Shown piece by piece: positions 1 to 7,812 of a DNA stretch of 33,111 nucleotides; the stretch's first letter is position 1; each line of letters begins with the position of its first letter. Under the pieces are notes generated by a model. That model did not search any database. It saw only the letters and a program-made list of their open reading frames with translations, and was not told the DNA's origin. This DNA comes from an uncultured Pelagibacteraceae bacterium (GTDB lineage Bacteria; Pseudomonadota; Alphaproteobacteria; Pelagibacterales; Pelagibacteraceae). The position numbers were made by a program, and so were the translations under genes. The DNA lies in assembly GCA_902555185.1 (NCBI GenBank), contig CACDSA010000010.1, positions 1 through 33,111 on the forward strand, in the 5' to 3' direction.

Positions 1-1
1 G

Positions 2-853
2 GTTTGGTTTAATAGATTTATGTATGGACTTTATCCAGATGCTGAGCAATGGAGAATTAATACTGCATTTTTGATCTTATTTGCCATCGTGGGTATTTCA
101 TTTTTTGTTAAAGAAAAACTTAAAAAATACTTCATCTTATTTTTAATTTTTGTATACCCATTTTTAGGTATTGAATTAATTTCTGGGGGAAATTTTGGTT
201 TAAAATATGTTGAAACCGCTGCATGGGGAGGATTATCTCTAACTTTTATCATTTCAGCATTCGCAATATTATTTTGCTTTCCAATAGGTGTATTTCTTGC
301 GTTAGGCAGAAGATCCTCTTTGCCAGCCATTAGATATATTTCAATTGGATTTATTGAGTTGTGGAGAGGAGTTCCATTAATTACAGTTTTATTTATGTCA
401 GCTGTAATGTTTCCTATGTTTTTACCTGATGGAACATTTATCGATAAATTAATTAGAGTTTTAATAGCTATTACTTTATTTGAGGCAGCTTATATGGCAG
501 AAGTTGTAAGAGGAGGATTACAAGCTTTACCTAAAGGGCAATATGAGGCTGCAAGATCTTTAGGTATGGGCTATTGGAAAATGAACTTATTAATTATATT
601 ACCTCAAGCACTCAAACTAGTAATTCCTGGTATAGCTAACACTCTATTAGCTTTAGTAAAAGATACACCTTTAATTTTCGTTGTCGGGTTGATGGAATTA
701 GCAGGTATGATAGGTTTAGCAAAAACTAACCCTAAATGGCTTGGAATGGCAATGGAAGGCTATGTTTTTGCAGGTTTAGTTTTCTGGATAATATGTTATG
801 CAATGAGTAGATACAGTCAAAATTTAGAAAAAAAACTAAGTACAGAGAGATAA
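2..853 (+). CDS. Amino-acid ABC transporter permease (AapM/YhdY type), 5' end cut by window
   Basis: Inner-membrane permease of a polar/general amino-acid ABC importer. The reading frame is open to the window edge (codons for V-W-F-N-R-F precede the first ATG at 20), and AapM/YhdY proteins are usually well over 300 residues, so the ATG at 20 is probably internal and the gene begins upstream. Several hydrophobic segments are visible. The cytoplasmic EAA loop (E-A-A-R-S-L-G, followed by I-L-P-Q-A-L) that docks on the ATPase is intact near codons 555-610 of the window bases, as is the F-I-E-L-W-R-G-V-P-L stretch typical of HisM/GlnP-family permeases. The stop codon is immediately followed by the ATG of the cognate ATPase gene. 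Family is certain; the substrate is not readable. Aap/Yhd-type importers usually take several L-amino acids. Confidence 0.9.
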   Translation, partial: VWFNRFMYGLYPDAEQWRINTAFLILFAIVGISFFVKEKLKKYFILFLIFVYPFLGIELISGGNFGLKYVETAAWGGLSLTFIISAFAILFCFPIGVFLALGRRSSLPAIRYISIGFIELWRGVPLITVLFMSAVMFPMFLPDGTFIDKLIRVLIAITLFEAAYMAEVVRGGLQALPKGQYEAARSLGMGYWKMNLLIILPQALKLVIPGIANTLLALVKDTPLIFVVGLMELAGMIGLAKTNPKWLGMAMEGYVFAGLVFWIICYAMSRYSQNLEKKLSTER

Positions 854-1585
854 ATGGGAAAAATAATAGAATTAAAAAAAGTAAACAAATGGTTCGATAA
901 ATTTCAAGTTCTAAAAGATATTGATTTAGATGTTGCGCCTCAAGAAAAAATAGTAATCTGCGGACCTTCTGGTTCAGGAAAATCTACTTTGATTAGATGC
1001 ATTAACAGACTAGAGGAGCATCAAGAAGGAAATATTGTTGTTGATGGAACAGAATTGTCAGAAAGCACAAAGAATATTGAAAAGATTAGAGCTGAAGTTG
1101 GAATGGTATTTCAACAGTTTAATTTGTTCCCTCATTTATCAATTTTAGATAATTGCACGTTGGCACCTATATGGGTAAAAAAACTACCCAAAAAAGATGC
1201 TGAAGAAATTGCAATGAAAAATTTAACAAGGGTACAAATAGATGATCAAGCCCTTAAGTTCCCTGGACAACTTTCTGGGGGTCAACAACAAAGAGCTGCG
1301 ATCGCAAGGGCTCTTTGTATGGAACCTAAAATTATGTTGTTTGACGAGCCCACATCAGCACTAGATCCTGAAATGATTAAAGAAGTTTTAGATGTGATGG
1401 TTGATCTAGCTAAAGGGGGAATGACAATGATTGTAGTAACTCACGAGATGGGTTTCGCTAAAGAGGTTGCAGATTATATGATTTTTATGGATGAAGGAAA
1501 AATAGTTGAGAGAGCAAAAACAAAAGACTTTTTTGAGAATCCTAAAAATGAACGAACTAAACTTTTTTTAAGTCAAATATTATAA
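854..1585 (+). CDS. aapP: Amino-acid ABC transporter ATP-binding protein (AapP/GlnQ family)
   Basis: ATPase subunit that powers the amino-acid importer whose permease ends one base upstream. Length 243 residues is normal for the GlnQ/HisP/AapP family. Walker [10 protein letters not shown] at 37-45, Q-loop Q87/Q88, signature LSGGQQQR at 140-147, Walker B IMLFDEP at 160-166 and the H-loop His at 197 (T-H-E-M-G) are all present, so it should be active. No spacer separates it from the permease stop, implying translational coupling. Its 3' end overlaps the last 6 bases of the convergent cysteine synthase gene, and no terminator hairpin is visible there. The symbol is by family; glnQ or yhdZ would be equally used for such genes. 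Confidence 0.92.
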   Translation: MGKIIELKKVNKWFDKFQVLKDIDLDVAPQEKIVICGPSGSGKSTLIRCINRLEEHQEGNIVVDGTELSESTKNIEKIRAEVGMVFQQFNLFPHLSILDNCTLAPIWVKKLPKKDAEEIAMKNLTRVQIDDQALKFPGQLSGGQQQRAAIARALCMEPKIMLFDEPTSALDPEMIKEVLDVMVDLAKGGMTMIVVTHEMGFAKEVADYMIFMDEGKIVERAKTKDFFENPKNERTKLFLSQIL

Positions 1586-2575
1586 CCATTTTGGAATTGG
1601 TAAATTTTTACTTTTCAAAAAATCTTTATTAAAAATCTTGCTAGCATATCTCTTGCCGTGGTCACAAAGTATAGTAACTATATTTTTTCCTGGCCCCATC
1701 TTTTTTGCAAGTTTAATTGCACCTGCAATATTTATTCCTGAAGACCCGCCTAAAATAATTTTTTGTTTTTCTATTAAATCATAAACTATGTTTAAAGCCT
1801 CAGTATCATTTGTTTGAAAAGCGTCATCAATTAATGCTTTGTCAAAATTTCTAGTAATTCTTGCAGTGCCAATACCTTCTGTAATTGAATTTCCTAAACT
1901 TTCTAATTTATTATTTTTAATATAAGAAAATAATGAGGATCCCATTGGGTCTGATAACGCAATTTTTATATTTTTGTTTCTATTTTTTAAACCAATAGAC
2001 ACACCAGCTAAAGTACCTCCTGTTCCTACTGCACAAGTAAATCCGTCAATAGATCCAGCAGTCTGACTCCATATTTCCTCGGCAGTAGTTTTGATATGTG
2101 CCTCAGTATTAATTACATTATCAAACTGGTTAGCCCAATAGACTCCATTTTTACTTGTTTTATTTAAATCATCAGCTATTTGTTTTGATTGTTTAATATA
2201 ATTTTTTGGATTTGAATACGGCACAGCATCAACTTCAATTAGCTCTGCACCAAGTTTTTTTAAGGTTTCTTTTTTTTCAATTGATTGGGTGTTTGGTATT
2301 ACTATTTTTAGATTAAGATCATATTCTTTACAAACAATTGCTAATCCAATACCAGTATTCCCGGCTGTGCCTTCAACTATTGTCCCACCTTTAGAAATAA
2401 GTTTTCTTTTTATTGCATCTTCTACTATAAATAATGCAGCTCTGTCTTTAACGGACTCTCCAGGATTAAAATATTCAGCTTTTCCGTAGATATTACATCC
2501 TGTCAATTCTGAGGCTTGTTTTAATCTTACTAATGGTGTATTTCCAATTTGAGATATAATTGAATTAGTTTCCAT
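1580..2575 (-). CDS. cysK: Cysteine synthase A (O-acetylserine sulfhydrylase), PLP-dependent
   Basis: Fold-type II PLP enzyme that would make cysteine from O-acetylserine and sulfide. 331 residues. The N-terminus has the family's G-N-T-P-L-V-R-L; the PLP lysine is K43 in E-S-V-K-D-R-A. The substrate loop reads E-G-T-A-G-N-T-G (69-75) where classical CysK has T-S-G-N-T-G; G-T-G-G-T binds the cofactor phosphate. The C-terminal L-P-I-P-K-W-L resembles the tail of the longer alphaproteobacterial CysK group. The altered T-A-G-N-T-G loop leaves a related beta-replacement enzyme possible. It starts only 12 bp from the divergent gene at 2588, with a TATATT on the minus strand at 2588-2583 that would give an almost leaderless transcript. 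It overlaps the aapP end by 6 bp. Confidence 0.82.
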   Translation of the reverse strand: METNSIISQIGNTPLVRLKQASELTGCNIYGKAEYFNPGESVKDRAALFIVEDAIKRKLISKGGTIVEGTAGNTGIGLAIVCKEYDLNLKIVIPNTQSIEKKETLKKLGAELIEVDAVPYSNPKNYIKQSKQIADDLNKTSKNGVYWANQFDNVINTEAHIKTTAEEIWSQTAGSIDGFTCAVGTGGTLAGVSIGLKNRNKNIKIALSDPMGSSLFSYIKNNKLESLGNSITEGIGTARITRNFDKALIDDAFQTNDTEALNIVYDLIEKQKIILGGSSGINIAGAIKLAKKMGPGKNIVTILCDHGKRYASKIFNKDFLKSKNLPIPKWL

Positions 2576-2587
2576 ATCATTAAATAT

Positions 2588-3271
2588 ATGAAAAAATATT
2601 TACTTTCAATTGCTATAATATTTTTTTTATCTATAGAAATCAAAGCTCACGTAGAGCATTATTCAAAATATAATTACCTAGAATATGAGTTATTTAGAAA
2701 TAACAAATTAATAGGATATCATAAATATAATTTTAAGAGAGATGAAGGCAACTTAATTATAGATAATGAGGTAAACTTTAAAATTACAAAGCTAGGTGTA
2801 GATCTTTATAAATATTATGCAAAAGGCGTGGAGTCATACAAAAATGGGATTTTTTCAGGTTTCAATTCCGAGACAAACCAAAACAAAAAAGAAAAATATG
2901 TAAATATTACTGTAGACCCGAAAGACAATAATTTAATTATAGATGGCTCATCTTTTAAAGGAAAAGTAGATAAAAATTTGATAATTGGAACATGGTGGAA
3001 TCACGAAATTGTTCAAAAAAAAGCTCAAATTAGTGCAGTATCAGGTAGAATTATTGAACAAAAAGTTGAATTTAAAGGAAAAGAAGAAGTAAAAATAGGC
3101 GATAAAGTTTATAAAACATTACGATTTAATTTCAGTTCCTCAGATCCTAGTTTATCAAAAGATAAAAAATTAAATACAGATATTTGGTATGAGGAAGGAA
3201 CATATCTATGGGTAAAAGCAGCTTTCGATAAAACTGGATACTGGGAGTATAGGCTTAAAAAAGTAAAATGA
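2588..3271 (+). CDS. Secreted/periplasmic protein of unknown function (DUF6134-like)
   Basis: 227 residues with a clear Sec signal peptide (MKKYLL, then a hydrophobic run to about residue 19, likely cleavage after I-K-A). The mature part is soluble, Lys/Asn rich and predicted mainly beta: alternating short strands such as Y-L-E-Y-E-L-F and L-I-G-Y-H-K-Y, with a conserved-looking W-Y-E-E-G-T-Y-L-W-V-K-A near the end. The pattern resembles the DUF6134 family of alphaproteobacterial exported proteins, judged from memory only. No catalytic motif is recognisable. A TATAAT lies at 2557-2562 inside the opposite cysK gene and could be its -10 box; no Shine-Dalgarno precedes the ATG. Function unknown. 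Confidence 0.7.
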   Translation: MKKYLLSIAIIFFLSIEIKAHVEHYSKYNYLEYELFRNNKLIGYHKYNFKRDEGNLIIDNEVNFKITKLGVDLYKYYAKGVESYKNGIFSGFNSETNQNKKEKYVNITVDPKDNNLIIDGSSFKGKVDKNLIIGTWWNHEIVQKKAQISAVSGRIIEQKVEFKGKEEVKIGDKVYKTLRFNFSSSDPSLSKDKKLNTDIWYEEGTYLWVKAAFDKTGYWEYRLKKVK

Positions 3272-3293
3272 TTAAATTTCACACTATATTTTT

Positions 3294-3306
3294 TTGACTT
3301 AGTCAA
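3294..3306. promoter_or_regulatory. Short perfect palindrome upstream of the XRE regulator
   Basis: TTGACTTAGTCAA has 6-base arms around one central T and lies 107 bp before the XRE start codon. Its left arm, TTGACT, also matches a -35 box, although the best -10 is further downstream. It may be an operator for the neighbouring HTH protein. In AT-rich DNA a 6-bp inverted repeat can arise by chance. Confidence 0.3.
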
Positions 3307-3388
3307 TACAAAATATATGTTTTTTTTGCATTTTTGACCCCTTAAAAAAAAAATTATATGTATTGCCAAAGAGTTCATTTTGAGGTTT

Positions 3389-3410
3389 TATAATTGAAAA
3401 TTTAGGGAGA
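3389..3410 (+). promoter_or_regulatory. Candidate -10 box and Shine-Dalgarno of the XRE gene
   Basis: A consensus TATAAT occupies 3389-3394, predicting a transcript start near 3401 and a leader of about 13 nt. AGGGAG at 3404-3409 sits 4 nt before the ATG at 3414, one of the few good ribosome-binding sites in the window. No strong -35 lies at 17 bp; TTGCCA at 3363-3368 is 20 bp away, too far for a standard promoter. Confidence 0.45.
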
Positions 3411-3413
3411 TCT

Positions 3414-3779
3414 ATGGAAGAAAATTTTAATATTCATTTAGGTAAAAAGTTAAGAATGCGAAGATTATCACTAGGATTAACACAAACTAAAGTCGCACAA
3501 GCAATAAACGTAACATTTCAGCAGATACAAAAATATGAAAAAGGCACTAATGGTGTTAGCTCAAATAGATTAATGCAATTATCGCAGTTTTTAAAAGTAC
3601 CTATAATTTATTTTTTCGAGGACTATAAAGAATTTAAAGATGTAAATTTAGGAGAGGATGTTAATGAAGATTTAAATTATTCTTTCCTCAGTCGAACGTT
3701 TTCATCTCTATCAAGATCACAAAAAGATAAGATCCTACAAATTTTGAGCAACACCTCTAAATTTGAAAAAGTTGGTTAA
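3414..3779 (+). CDS. XRE/Cro-type helix-turn-helix transcriptional regulator
   Basis: 121-residue DNA-binding protein. An HTH_3 domain spans roughly residues 9-66: the helices hold G-K-K-L-R-M-R-R, L-T-Q-T-K-V-A-Q-A (helix 2) and T-F-Q-Q-I-Q-K-Y-E-K-G (recognition helix), followed by L-M-Q-L-S-Q-F-L-K-V-P. The C-terminal 50 residues are acidic then Lys/Ser rich, without a ligand or peptidase domain. This size and layout is typical of small alphaproteobacterial XRE regulators. It is monocistronic, has its own -10 box and Shine-Dalgarno, and ends one base from the 3' end of the oppositely transcribed tRNA-Asn. Targets are not evident; the palindrome at 3294-3306 could be an autoregulatory site. 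Confidence 0.88.
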   Translation: MEENFNIHLGKKLRMRRLSLGLTQTKVAQAINVTFQQIQKYEKGTNGVSSNRLMQLSQFLKVPIIYFFEDYKEFKDVNLGEDVNEDLNYSFLSRTFSSLSRSQKDKILQILSNTSKFEKVG

Positions 3780-3780
3780 T

Positions 3781-3856
3781 TGGCTCCTCGGGCAGGACTC
3801 GAACCTGCGACCAATTGATTAACAGTCAACTGCTCTACCAACTGAGCTACCGAGGA
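3781..3856 (-). tRNA. tRNA-Asn (anticodon GTT)
   Basis: 76-nt cloverleaf on the minus strand. The acceptor stem TCCTCGG/CCGAGGA is perfect, followed by discriminator G and an encoded CCA (plus-strand tgg at 3781-3783). The anticodon GTT is at 3823-3821, and the D-arm (TAGCTCAGTTGGTAGAGC) and T-loop (GGTTCGAGTCC) are canonical. It lies 50 bp downstream of tRNA-Cys on the same strand and may share its transcript. The XRE stop codon is 1 nt beyond its 3' end on the other strand. Confidence 0.97.
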
Positions 3857-3906
3857 ATAAATGCGAACATACTTTTTTTACTATAATAAAACAACTTGTT
3901 TTTTTT

Positions 3907-3980
3907 TGGAGGCCACGCCCAGAATCGAACTGGGATAAAAGGATTTGCAATCCTCTGCGTAACCATTCCGCCACGTGGCC
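3907..3980 (-). tRNA. tRNA-Cys (anticodon GCA)
   Basis: 74-nt cloverleaf on the minus strand. The acceptor stem GGCCACG/CGTGGCC is perfect, with discriminator T and an encoded CCA. The anticodon GCA is at 3948-3946, flanked by the stem GAGGATT...AATCCTT, and the T-loop GTTCGATTC is canonical. It begins 28 bp after the stop codon of the MalK-type ATPase gene with no terminator between, so read-through transcription from that gene is possible. Confidence 0.97.
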
Positions 3981-4008
3981 ATTCTTTTAGAAAAAAAAGG
4001 GATACTTA

Positions 4009-5064
4009 TCATTTTTTTAATCTATTTCTATTATTATCAAATAAATATAACTTATTTTTTGGGAAGTAAATTGTAATATTTTTATCTTTAACACTTTTGC
4101 TACTTTTTATTCTAATTTCTTCATTATTTAAATAAGCATATATGATTTTTTCTGAACCTAAATTTTCAATAAGATCAATATTTACCTGCACTGCAGGTTC
4201 ATTTTTATTTTCAAATGAAATATCCTCTGGTCTGATTCCTACGTATAAGCCATTCTCAAAATTTATATTTTCAAATGTAATTTTTTGATTGAATAATTTA
4301 AAAGTATTTTTATTTAAAATATTCTCTTTTTGAATTTTTAAAATATTCATTTTTGGATTACCTATGAATTCAGCTACAAAAATATTATTTGGATTATTGT
4401 AGATATCATCAGGACTTCCAAATTGTTCAATTTTTCCTTTATTCAAAATTACAATTTTGTCTGCTAAAGTCATAGCCTCAATTTGATCATGAGTTACATA
4501 AATGATATTACTTTTCAATCTTTTATGTAGTTTTGAAATTTCAACTCTCATCTCCGATCTTAGAGCAGCATCTAGATTAGAAAGTGGTTCATCAAATAAA
4601 AATAATTTAGGATTTCTAGTTATAGCTCTTCCAATCGCAACTCGTTGTCTTTGTCCGCCTGATAGTTCTTTTGGTCTTCGATCTAAAAGTTCTTCAATTT
4701 TTAGGATTTTTGAAGATTCAATTACTTTATCTTTAATTTGATCTTTTGAAATTTTTTCAGATTTTAATCCAAAAGAGATATTTTGAAAAACATTCATATG
4801 GGGATATAAAGCGTAAGACTGGAAAACCATTGCAATTTGTCTTTTTGAAGGTAGTAGATTATTTAAGAGATTATTTTCTAAAAGTATTTTTCCATTATCA
4901 ATTTTTTCTAACCCAGCTATCATTCTTAGTAGTGTAGATTTTCCACACCCAGATGGACCTAACAGTACTATGAATTCTCCTTTTTCAACCTGTAGGTTAA
5001 AATTACTAATTACATTGTTTTCGCCAAAAGATTTATCAATATCTTCAAATTTTAAAAAAGCCAT
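4009..5064 (-). CDS. Sugar ABC transporter ATP-binding protein (MalK/UgpC family)
   Basis: ATPase subunit of a carbohydrate importer. The ATG at 5064 starts M-A-F-L-K-F-E-D-I, the usual N-terminus of the family, giving 351 residues; a TTG 33 bp upstream in frame is a less likely start. Walker A GPSGCGKST 36-44, signature LSGGQRQR 134-141, Walker B LFLFDEP 154-160 and the switch His 192 are intact. Residues from about 240 on form the C-terminal TOBE/OB-like regulatory domain (G-I-R-P-E-D-I-S-F). It diverges from the binding-protein and permease genes across a 118-bp region, and since those genes have no other ATPase beside them this is the likely partner. No E. coli-type MalT contact can be judged. 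Confidence 0.92.
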   Translation of the reverse strand: MAFLKFEDIDKSFGENNVISNFNLQVEKGEFIVLLGPSGCGKSTLLRMIAGLEKIDNGKILLENNLLNNLLPSKRQIAMVFQSYALYPHMNVFQNISFGLKSEKISKDQIKDKVIESSKILKIEELLDRRPKELSGGQRQRVAIGRAITRNPKLFLFDEPLSNLDAALRSEMRVEISKLHKRLKSNIIYVTHDQIEAMTLADKIVILNKGKIEQFGSPDDIYNNPNNIFVAEFIGNPKMNILKIQKENILNKNTFKLFNQKITFENINFENGLYVGIRPEDISFENKNEPAVQVNIDLIENLGSEKIIYAYLNNEEIRIKSSKSVKDKNITIYFPKNKLYLFDNNRNRLKK

Positions 5065-5182
5065 AATTCTAATATTTTGTAATTTTAATTTTATCAAACC
5101 TAGTATGCATTTTAATCATAGATAAATTCATAATCTTATTGTTAAACTTAAAACATTATTTAATTAATTAACAGGAGGAAAA
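5065..5182. promoter_or_regulatory. Divergent control region of the sugar transporter
   Basis: 118 bp separate the ATPase gene (minus) from the binding-protein gene (plus). A strong Shine-Dalgarno, AGGAGG at 5173-5178, lies 4 nt before the ATG at 5183, fitting the high expression expected of a binding protein. TTGTTA at 5139-5144 could be a -35 with TAATTA (5161-5166) as -10 at 16 bp, but both are weak. No clear LacI-type operator palindrome is visible, and no regulator gene lies in the locus. Confidence 0.4.
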
Positions 5183-6505
5183 ATGAAAAAAGTAATAGCC
5201 TTCATTTTTGCTTTAACTTTTTTAACGTCTAATAGTTTTGCGGATATTACTTTTTGGACTACAGAAGTTCAACCAGCAAGAATGGAAAAACAAATGGAAA
5301 TGGCTAAATCATTTGAGTCGAAAACTGGAATCAAAGTTGAAGTTGTACCTGTGGAGGAAAAAGATTTAGGATCAAGAGCTACTGCTGCAGCAGCTGCGGG
5401 TAATCTTCCAGATGTAATTTACCATACACTTCAATACGTTTTACCTTGGGCAGAAGCAGGTATACTCGATGTCAATGCTAATAACGATGTTGTTAAAAGT
5501 TTAGGAAAAAATACTTTTGCTCCAGGAGCATTGAACATGGCAAAAAAGGGTGGAAAAATTGCTGCTGTACCAGTTGACGGGTGGACACAAATGGTAGTTT
5601 ATAGAAAAGACTTATTCAAACAAGCTGGTCTTGAACCACCAACAAGTTACGAAAATATAACAAAAGCTGTCAAAGTTCTTTCAAGTGGAGATATGTTTGG
5701 ATTCGTAGCTGCAACTAAAACTGATGAAAATTTTATGAGCCAAGTTCTTGAGCACGTTCTTTTAGCAAATGGAGTAAACTTTGTTAAAAAGGGTGGAACA
5801 AAAAAACAAGGTAAAGCTCTTAAGAATTCTTTAGAATTTTATAAAGTTATAGCAAAAGCAAGTCCTCCAGGAGAATTATTCTGGAAACAATCTAGAGAGT
5901 TGTACTTTGCTGGCAAAACTCCAATGATAATTTGGTCACCATTTATTATGGATGAATTAGCCGGTTTAAGAGACTCAGCTCCACCAACTATAAATAGCGA
6001 TCCAACTTCACCTGAACTTGCTTCTAAAACAGGTTTCATAACAAATTTTAGTGGACCGAATAACAAGAAAGGTGCTGCATGGGCAGATGTAAGATATTTT
6101 GGTATTACAGCTGATGCAGACACTGACGAAGCTAAAAAGTTTGTGGAGTATTCTATGGACGAAGGTTACACAAGTACGTTAGCAATCGCTCCTGAGGGAA
6201 AATTTCCTGTAAGAAGGGGAAATTCCTCAGATCCTGTTGCATTCACAAAAGCTTGGAGCAAATTACCAGTTGGTGTAGATAGAAAAAAACCATTAACCGA
6301 ACTTTATTCACCTGATGTAATAAATAACATTGTTGCTGGTTTAGATACTGCAAATAGATGGGGTGTAAAGGAAGGCGAGCTATCTAGAGCATCAAAAATA
6401 ATCAATGCTCAATTCTTGAATAGAATTACAAGAGAATACATTGATGACCAGATAACCGTTGAGGAAGCGGTTAAAAAAATTAACGCAGAATTAGCAAAAT
6501 TCTAG
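5183..6505 (+). CDS. Sugar ABC transporter periplasmic substrate-binding protein
   Basis: 440-residue family-1 (MalE/UgpB-like, cluster D) binding protein that captures the substrate in the periplasm. Residues 1-20 are a signal peptide ending S-N-S-F-A before D-I-T-F-W. The mature start I-T-F-W-T-T-E, then A-A-A-G-N-L-P-D-V-I-Y and V-P-V-D-G-W-T-Q-M-V-V-Y-R-K-D-L-F, follow the family's first lobe; late motifs (F-V-E-Y-S-M, then I-A-P-E-G-K-F-P-V-R) fit the second. It is the first gene of the plus-strand sugar operon and has the best ribosome-binding site in the window. A perfect stem-loop follows its stop. The GH63 gene three places downstream suggests a glycosylated osmolyte, but the binding pocket cannot be read from sequence. 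Confidence 0.93.
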   Translation: MKKVIAFIFALTFLTSNSFADITFWTTEVQPARMEKQMEMAKSFESKTGIKVEVVPVEEKDLGSRATAAAAAGNLPDVIYHTLQYVLPWAEAGILDVNANNDVVKSLGKNTFAPGALNMAKKGGKIAAVPVDGWTQMVVYRKDLFKQAGLEPPTSYENITKAVKVLSSGDMFGFVAATKTDENFMSQVLEHVLLANGVNFVKKGGTKKQGKALKNSLEFYKVIAKASPPGELFWKQSRELYFAGKTPMIIWSPFIMDELAGLRDSAPPTINSDPTSPELASKTGFITNFSGPNNKKGAAWADVRYFGITADADTDEAKKFVEYSMDEGYTSTLAIAPEGKFPVRRGNSSDPVAFTKAWSKLPVGVDRKKPLTELYSPDVINNIVAGLDTANRWGVKEGELSRASKIINAQFLNRITREYIDDQITVEEAVKKINAELAKF

Positions 6506-6517
6506 CAAATTTATTTC

Positions 6518-6552
6518 TTAAAAGCGGATAATAAGTTATTATCCGCTTTTAA
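6518..6552 (+). terminator. Perfect intercistronic stem-loop between binding protein and permease
   Basis: A 35-nt palindrome with 17-base arms (6518-6534 and 6536-6552) around a single G; the GC-bearing core is AAAAGCGGATAATAA and its complement. Allowing a minimal loop, about 15 bp can form, ending in TTTT. It begins 12 nt after the binding-protein stop and ends on the base before the ATG of the permease. It could be a leaky intrinsic terminator, an RNA 3'-end stabiliser for the binding-protein mRNA, or a block on permease translation. Confidence 0.8.
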
Positions 6553-7812
6553 ATGAGCACCACATTATCAAAAATAGAAAAAAGGACAGCATACACACTT
6601 CTTTTACCTGCTGTGTGCCTAGTTTTTGCAATAATTTTATTTCCAATATTTGCAAACGTCTGGATTAGTTTCAAAGAAGTTGGGCTTAAAGATATAAGAA
6701 TACCCGAGCCTAGGGCTAAAAAAATTGTAAAAAATATACAAGATAACAATTCTGAATTAAAAATTATCTATAAATTAAGAAACAGTTCTTTAATCCAAGA
6801 TATTAGAGAAGTTAGATTTTCAGATAGATTACCTAAAAATGTTGAACCAGTTAATTTGGACAAAAGATGTGAATTTAAGTCACCAAAAGTTAAATGTTTT
6901 TTCGGAAATTGGGAGGCAGGCTATCGTGAAAATTTTGAAATTTTTGTAAAAGACAAAAATAACGATACTATTAATAGTAAAGATATTAAATCTAATAAAA
7001 TAAATTTGAATGGAAAATCTAATAACATTTTATTAACTACGGATTTTACTCTTAAAAATTTTAAAAATGTTTTCATGAATAATAACTTTTTTGAGCTTTT
7101 TATGACGACTTTTTACTTTACTTTTTTTGGAACACTCGGAGCTATTTTACTTGGTATATTTGCTGCTCAACTTGTAAATCAAAAATTTTATGGAAGGACT
7201 TTTATGCGAAGTATATTACTTTTCCCCTATGTAGGGCCTGTAGTTGCTTTAGCTTATACTTGGACTTTACTCTTAGATCCTAATAGCGGTACAATAAATT
7301 CTCTTCTTGTTAATTATGGAGTCATTGAAAAACCTATCAATTTACTTGGACAAAAGTATTTAATTTTTAATATTTTAGGATTTGAGTTGAAACTTAGATT
7401 AGCATTAACCACAGTAATTTTTTTTGAGATTTGGAGATATTTTCCTTTAGCTTTTTTATTTATATTAGCTAGACTACAGGCCATTCCAAGAGATCTTTAC
7501 GAGGCTGCCGATGTAGATGGTGCTGGGCCCTTTAGAAAATTCTTTTATATCACTCTTCCGCAAATTACAGCAATTTTATCAATTTTATTCATGATTAGAT
7601 TTATTTGGAACTTTAACAAATTTGAAGATATATTTTTATTAACTGGTGGTGCTTCGGGTACTTTGACTTTACCTATAAGTGTATATCAACAAGGATTTGC
7701 GATATCAAATATTGGTATGGGTTCAGCAGTTTCAATAGTAATCGTATTATTATTAATAACTTTTATGATTATTTACTTTAGATTGATTGGAAAGAAGGCA
7801 AATGAAATTTAA
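6553..7812 (+). CDS. Sugar ABC transporter permease, MalF type, with large periplasmic insert
   Basis: 419-residue inner-membrane permease. The first membrane helix spans about 14-36; the next is at about 182-208, followed by further helices and the ATPase-docking EAA loop (E-A-A-D-V-D-G-A-G, then I-T-L-P-Q-I) near residue 315. Usual MalF/UgpA-type permeases have a short loop after helix 1; here about 115 residues (46-163) are inserted before the conserved F-T-L-K-N-F-K. The insert has a DUF11/Ig-like pattern: D-R-L-P at 91-94, C106 and C115, then G-N-W-E-A-G. The ATG follows directly on the palindrome and has no Shine-Dalgarno outside it. Its 3' end overlaps the next permease gene by 11 bp. 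Confidence 0.9.
   Translation: MSTTLSKIEKRTAYTLLLPAVCLVFAIILFPIFANVWISFKEVGLKDIRIPEPRAKKIVKNIQDNNSELKIIYKLRNSSLIQDIREVRFSDRLPKNVEPVNLDKRCEFKSPKVKCFFGNWEAGYRENFEIFVKDKNNDTINSKDIKSNKINLNGKSNNILLTTDFTLKNFKNVFMNNNFFELFMTTFYFTFFGTLGAILLGIFAAQLVNQKFYGRTFMRSILLFPYVGPVVALAYTWTLLLDPNSGTINSLLVNYGVIEKPINLLGQKYLIFNILGFELKLRLALTTVIFFEIWRYFPLAFLFILARLQAIPRDLYEAADVDGAGPFRKFFYITLPQITAILSILFMIRFIWNFNKFEDIFLLTGGASGTLTLPISVYQQGFAISNIGMGSAVSIVIVLLLITFMIIYFRLIGKKANEI

Noticed and set aside
31..330. 99-codon minus-strand open frame over the amino-acid permease
   Set aside because: It is antisense to an unmistakable permease, has no domain pattern and no ribosome site; it is a shadow of the AT-rich code.
3109..3378. 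89-codon minus-strand frame spanning the end of the secreted-protein gene and the gap
   Set aside because: Mostly antisense to coding sequence, low-complexity composition, no start signal.
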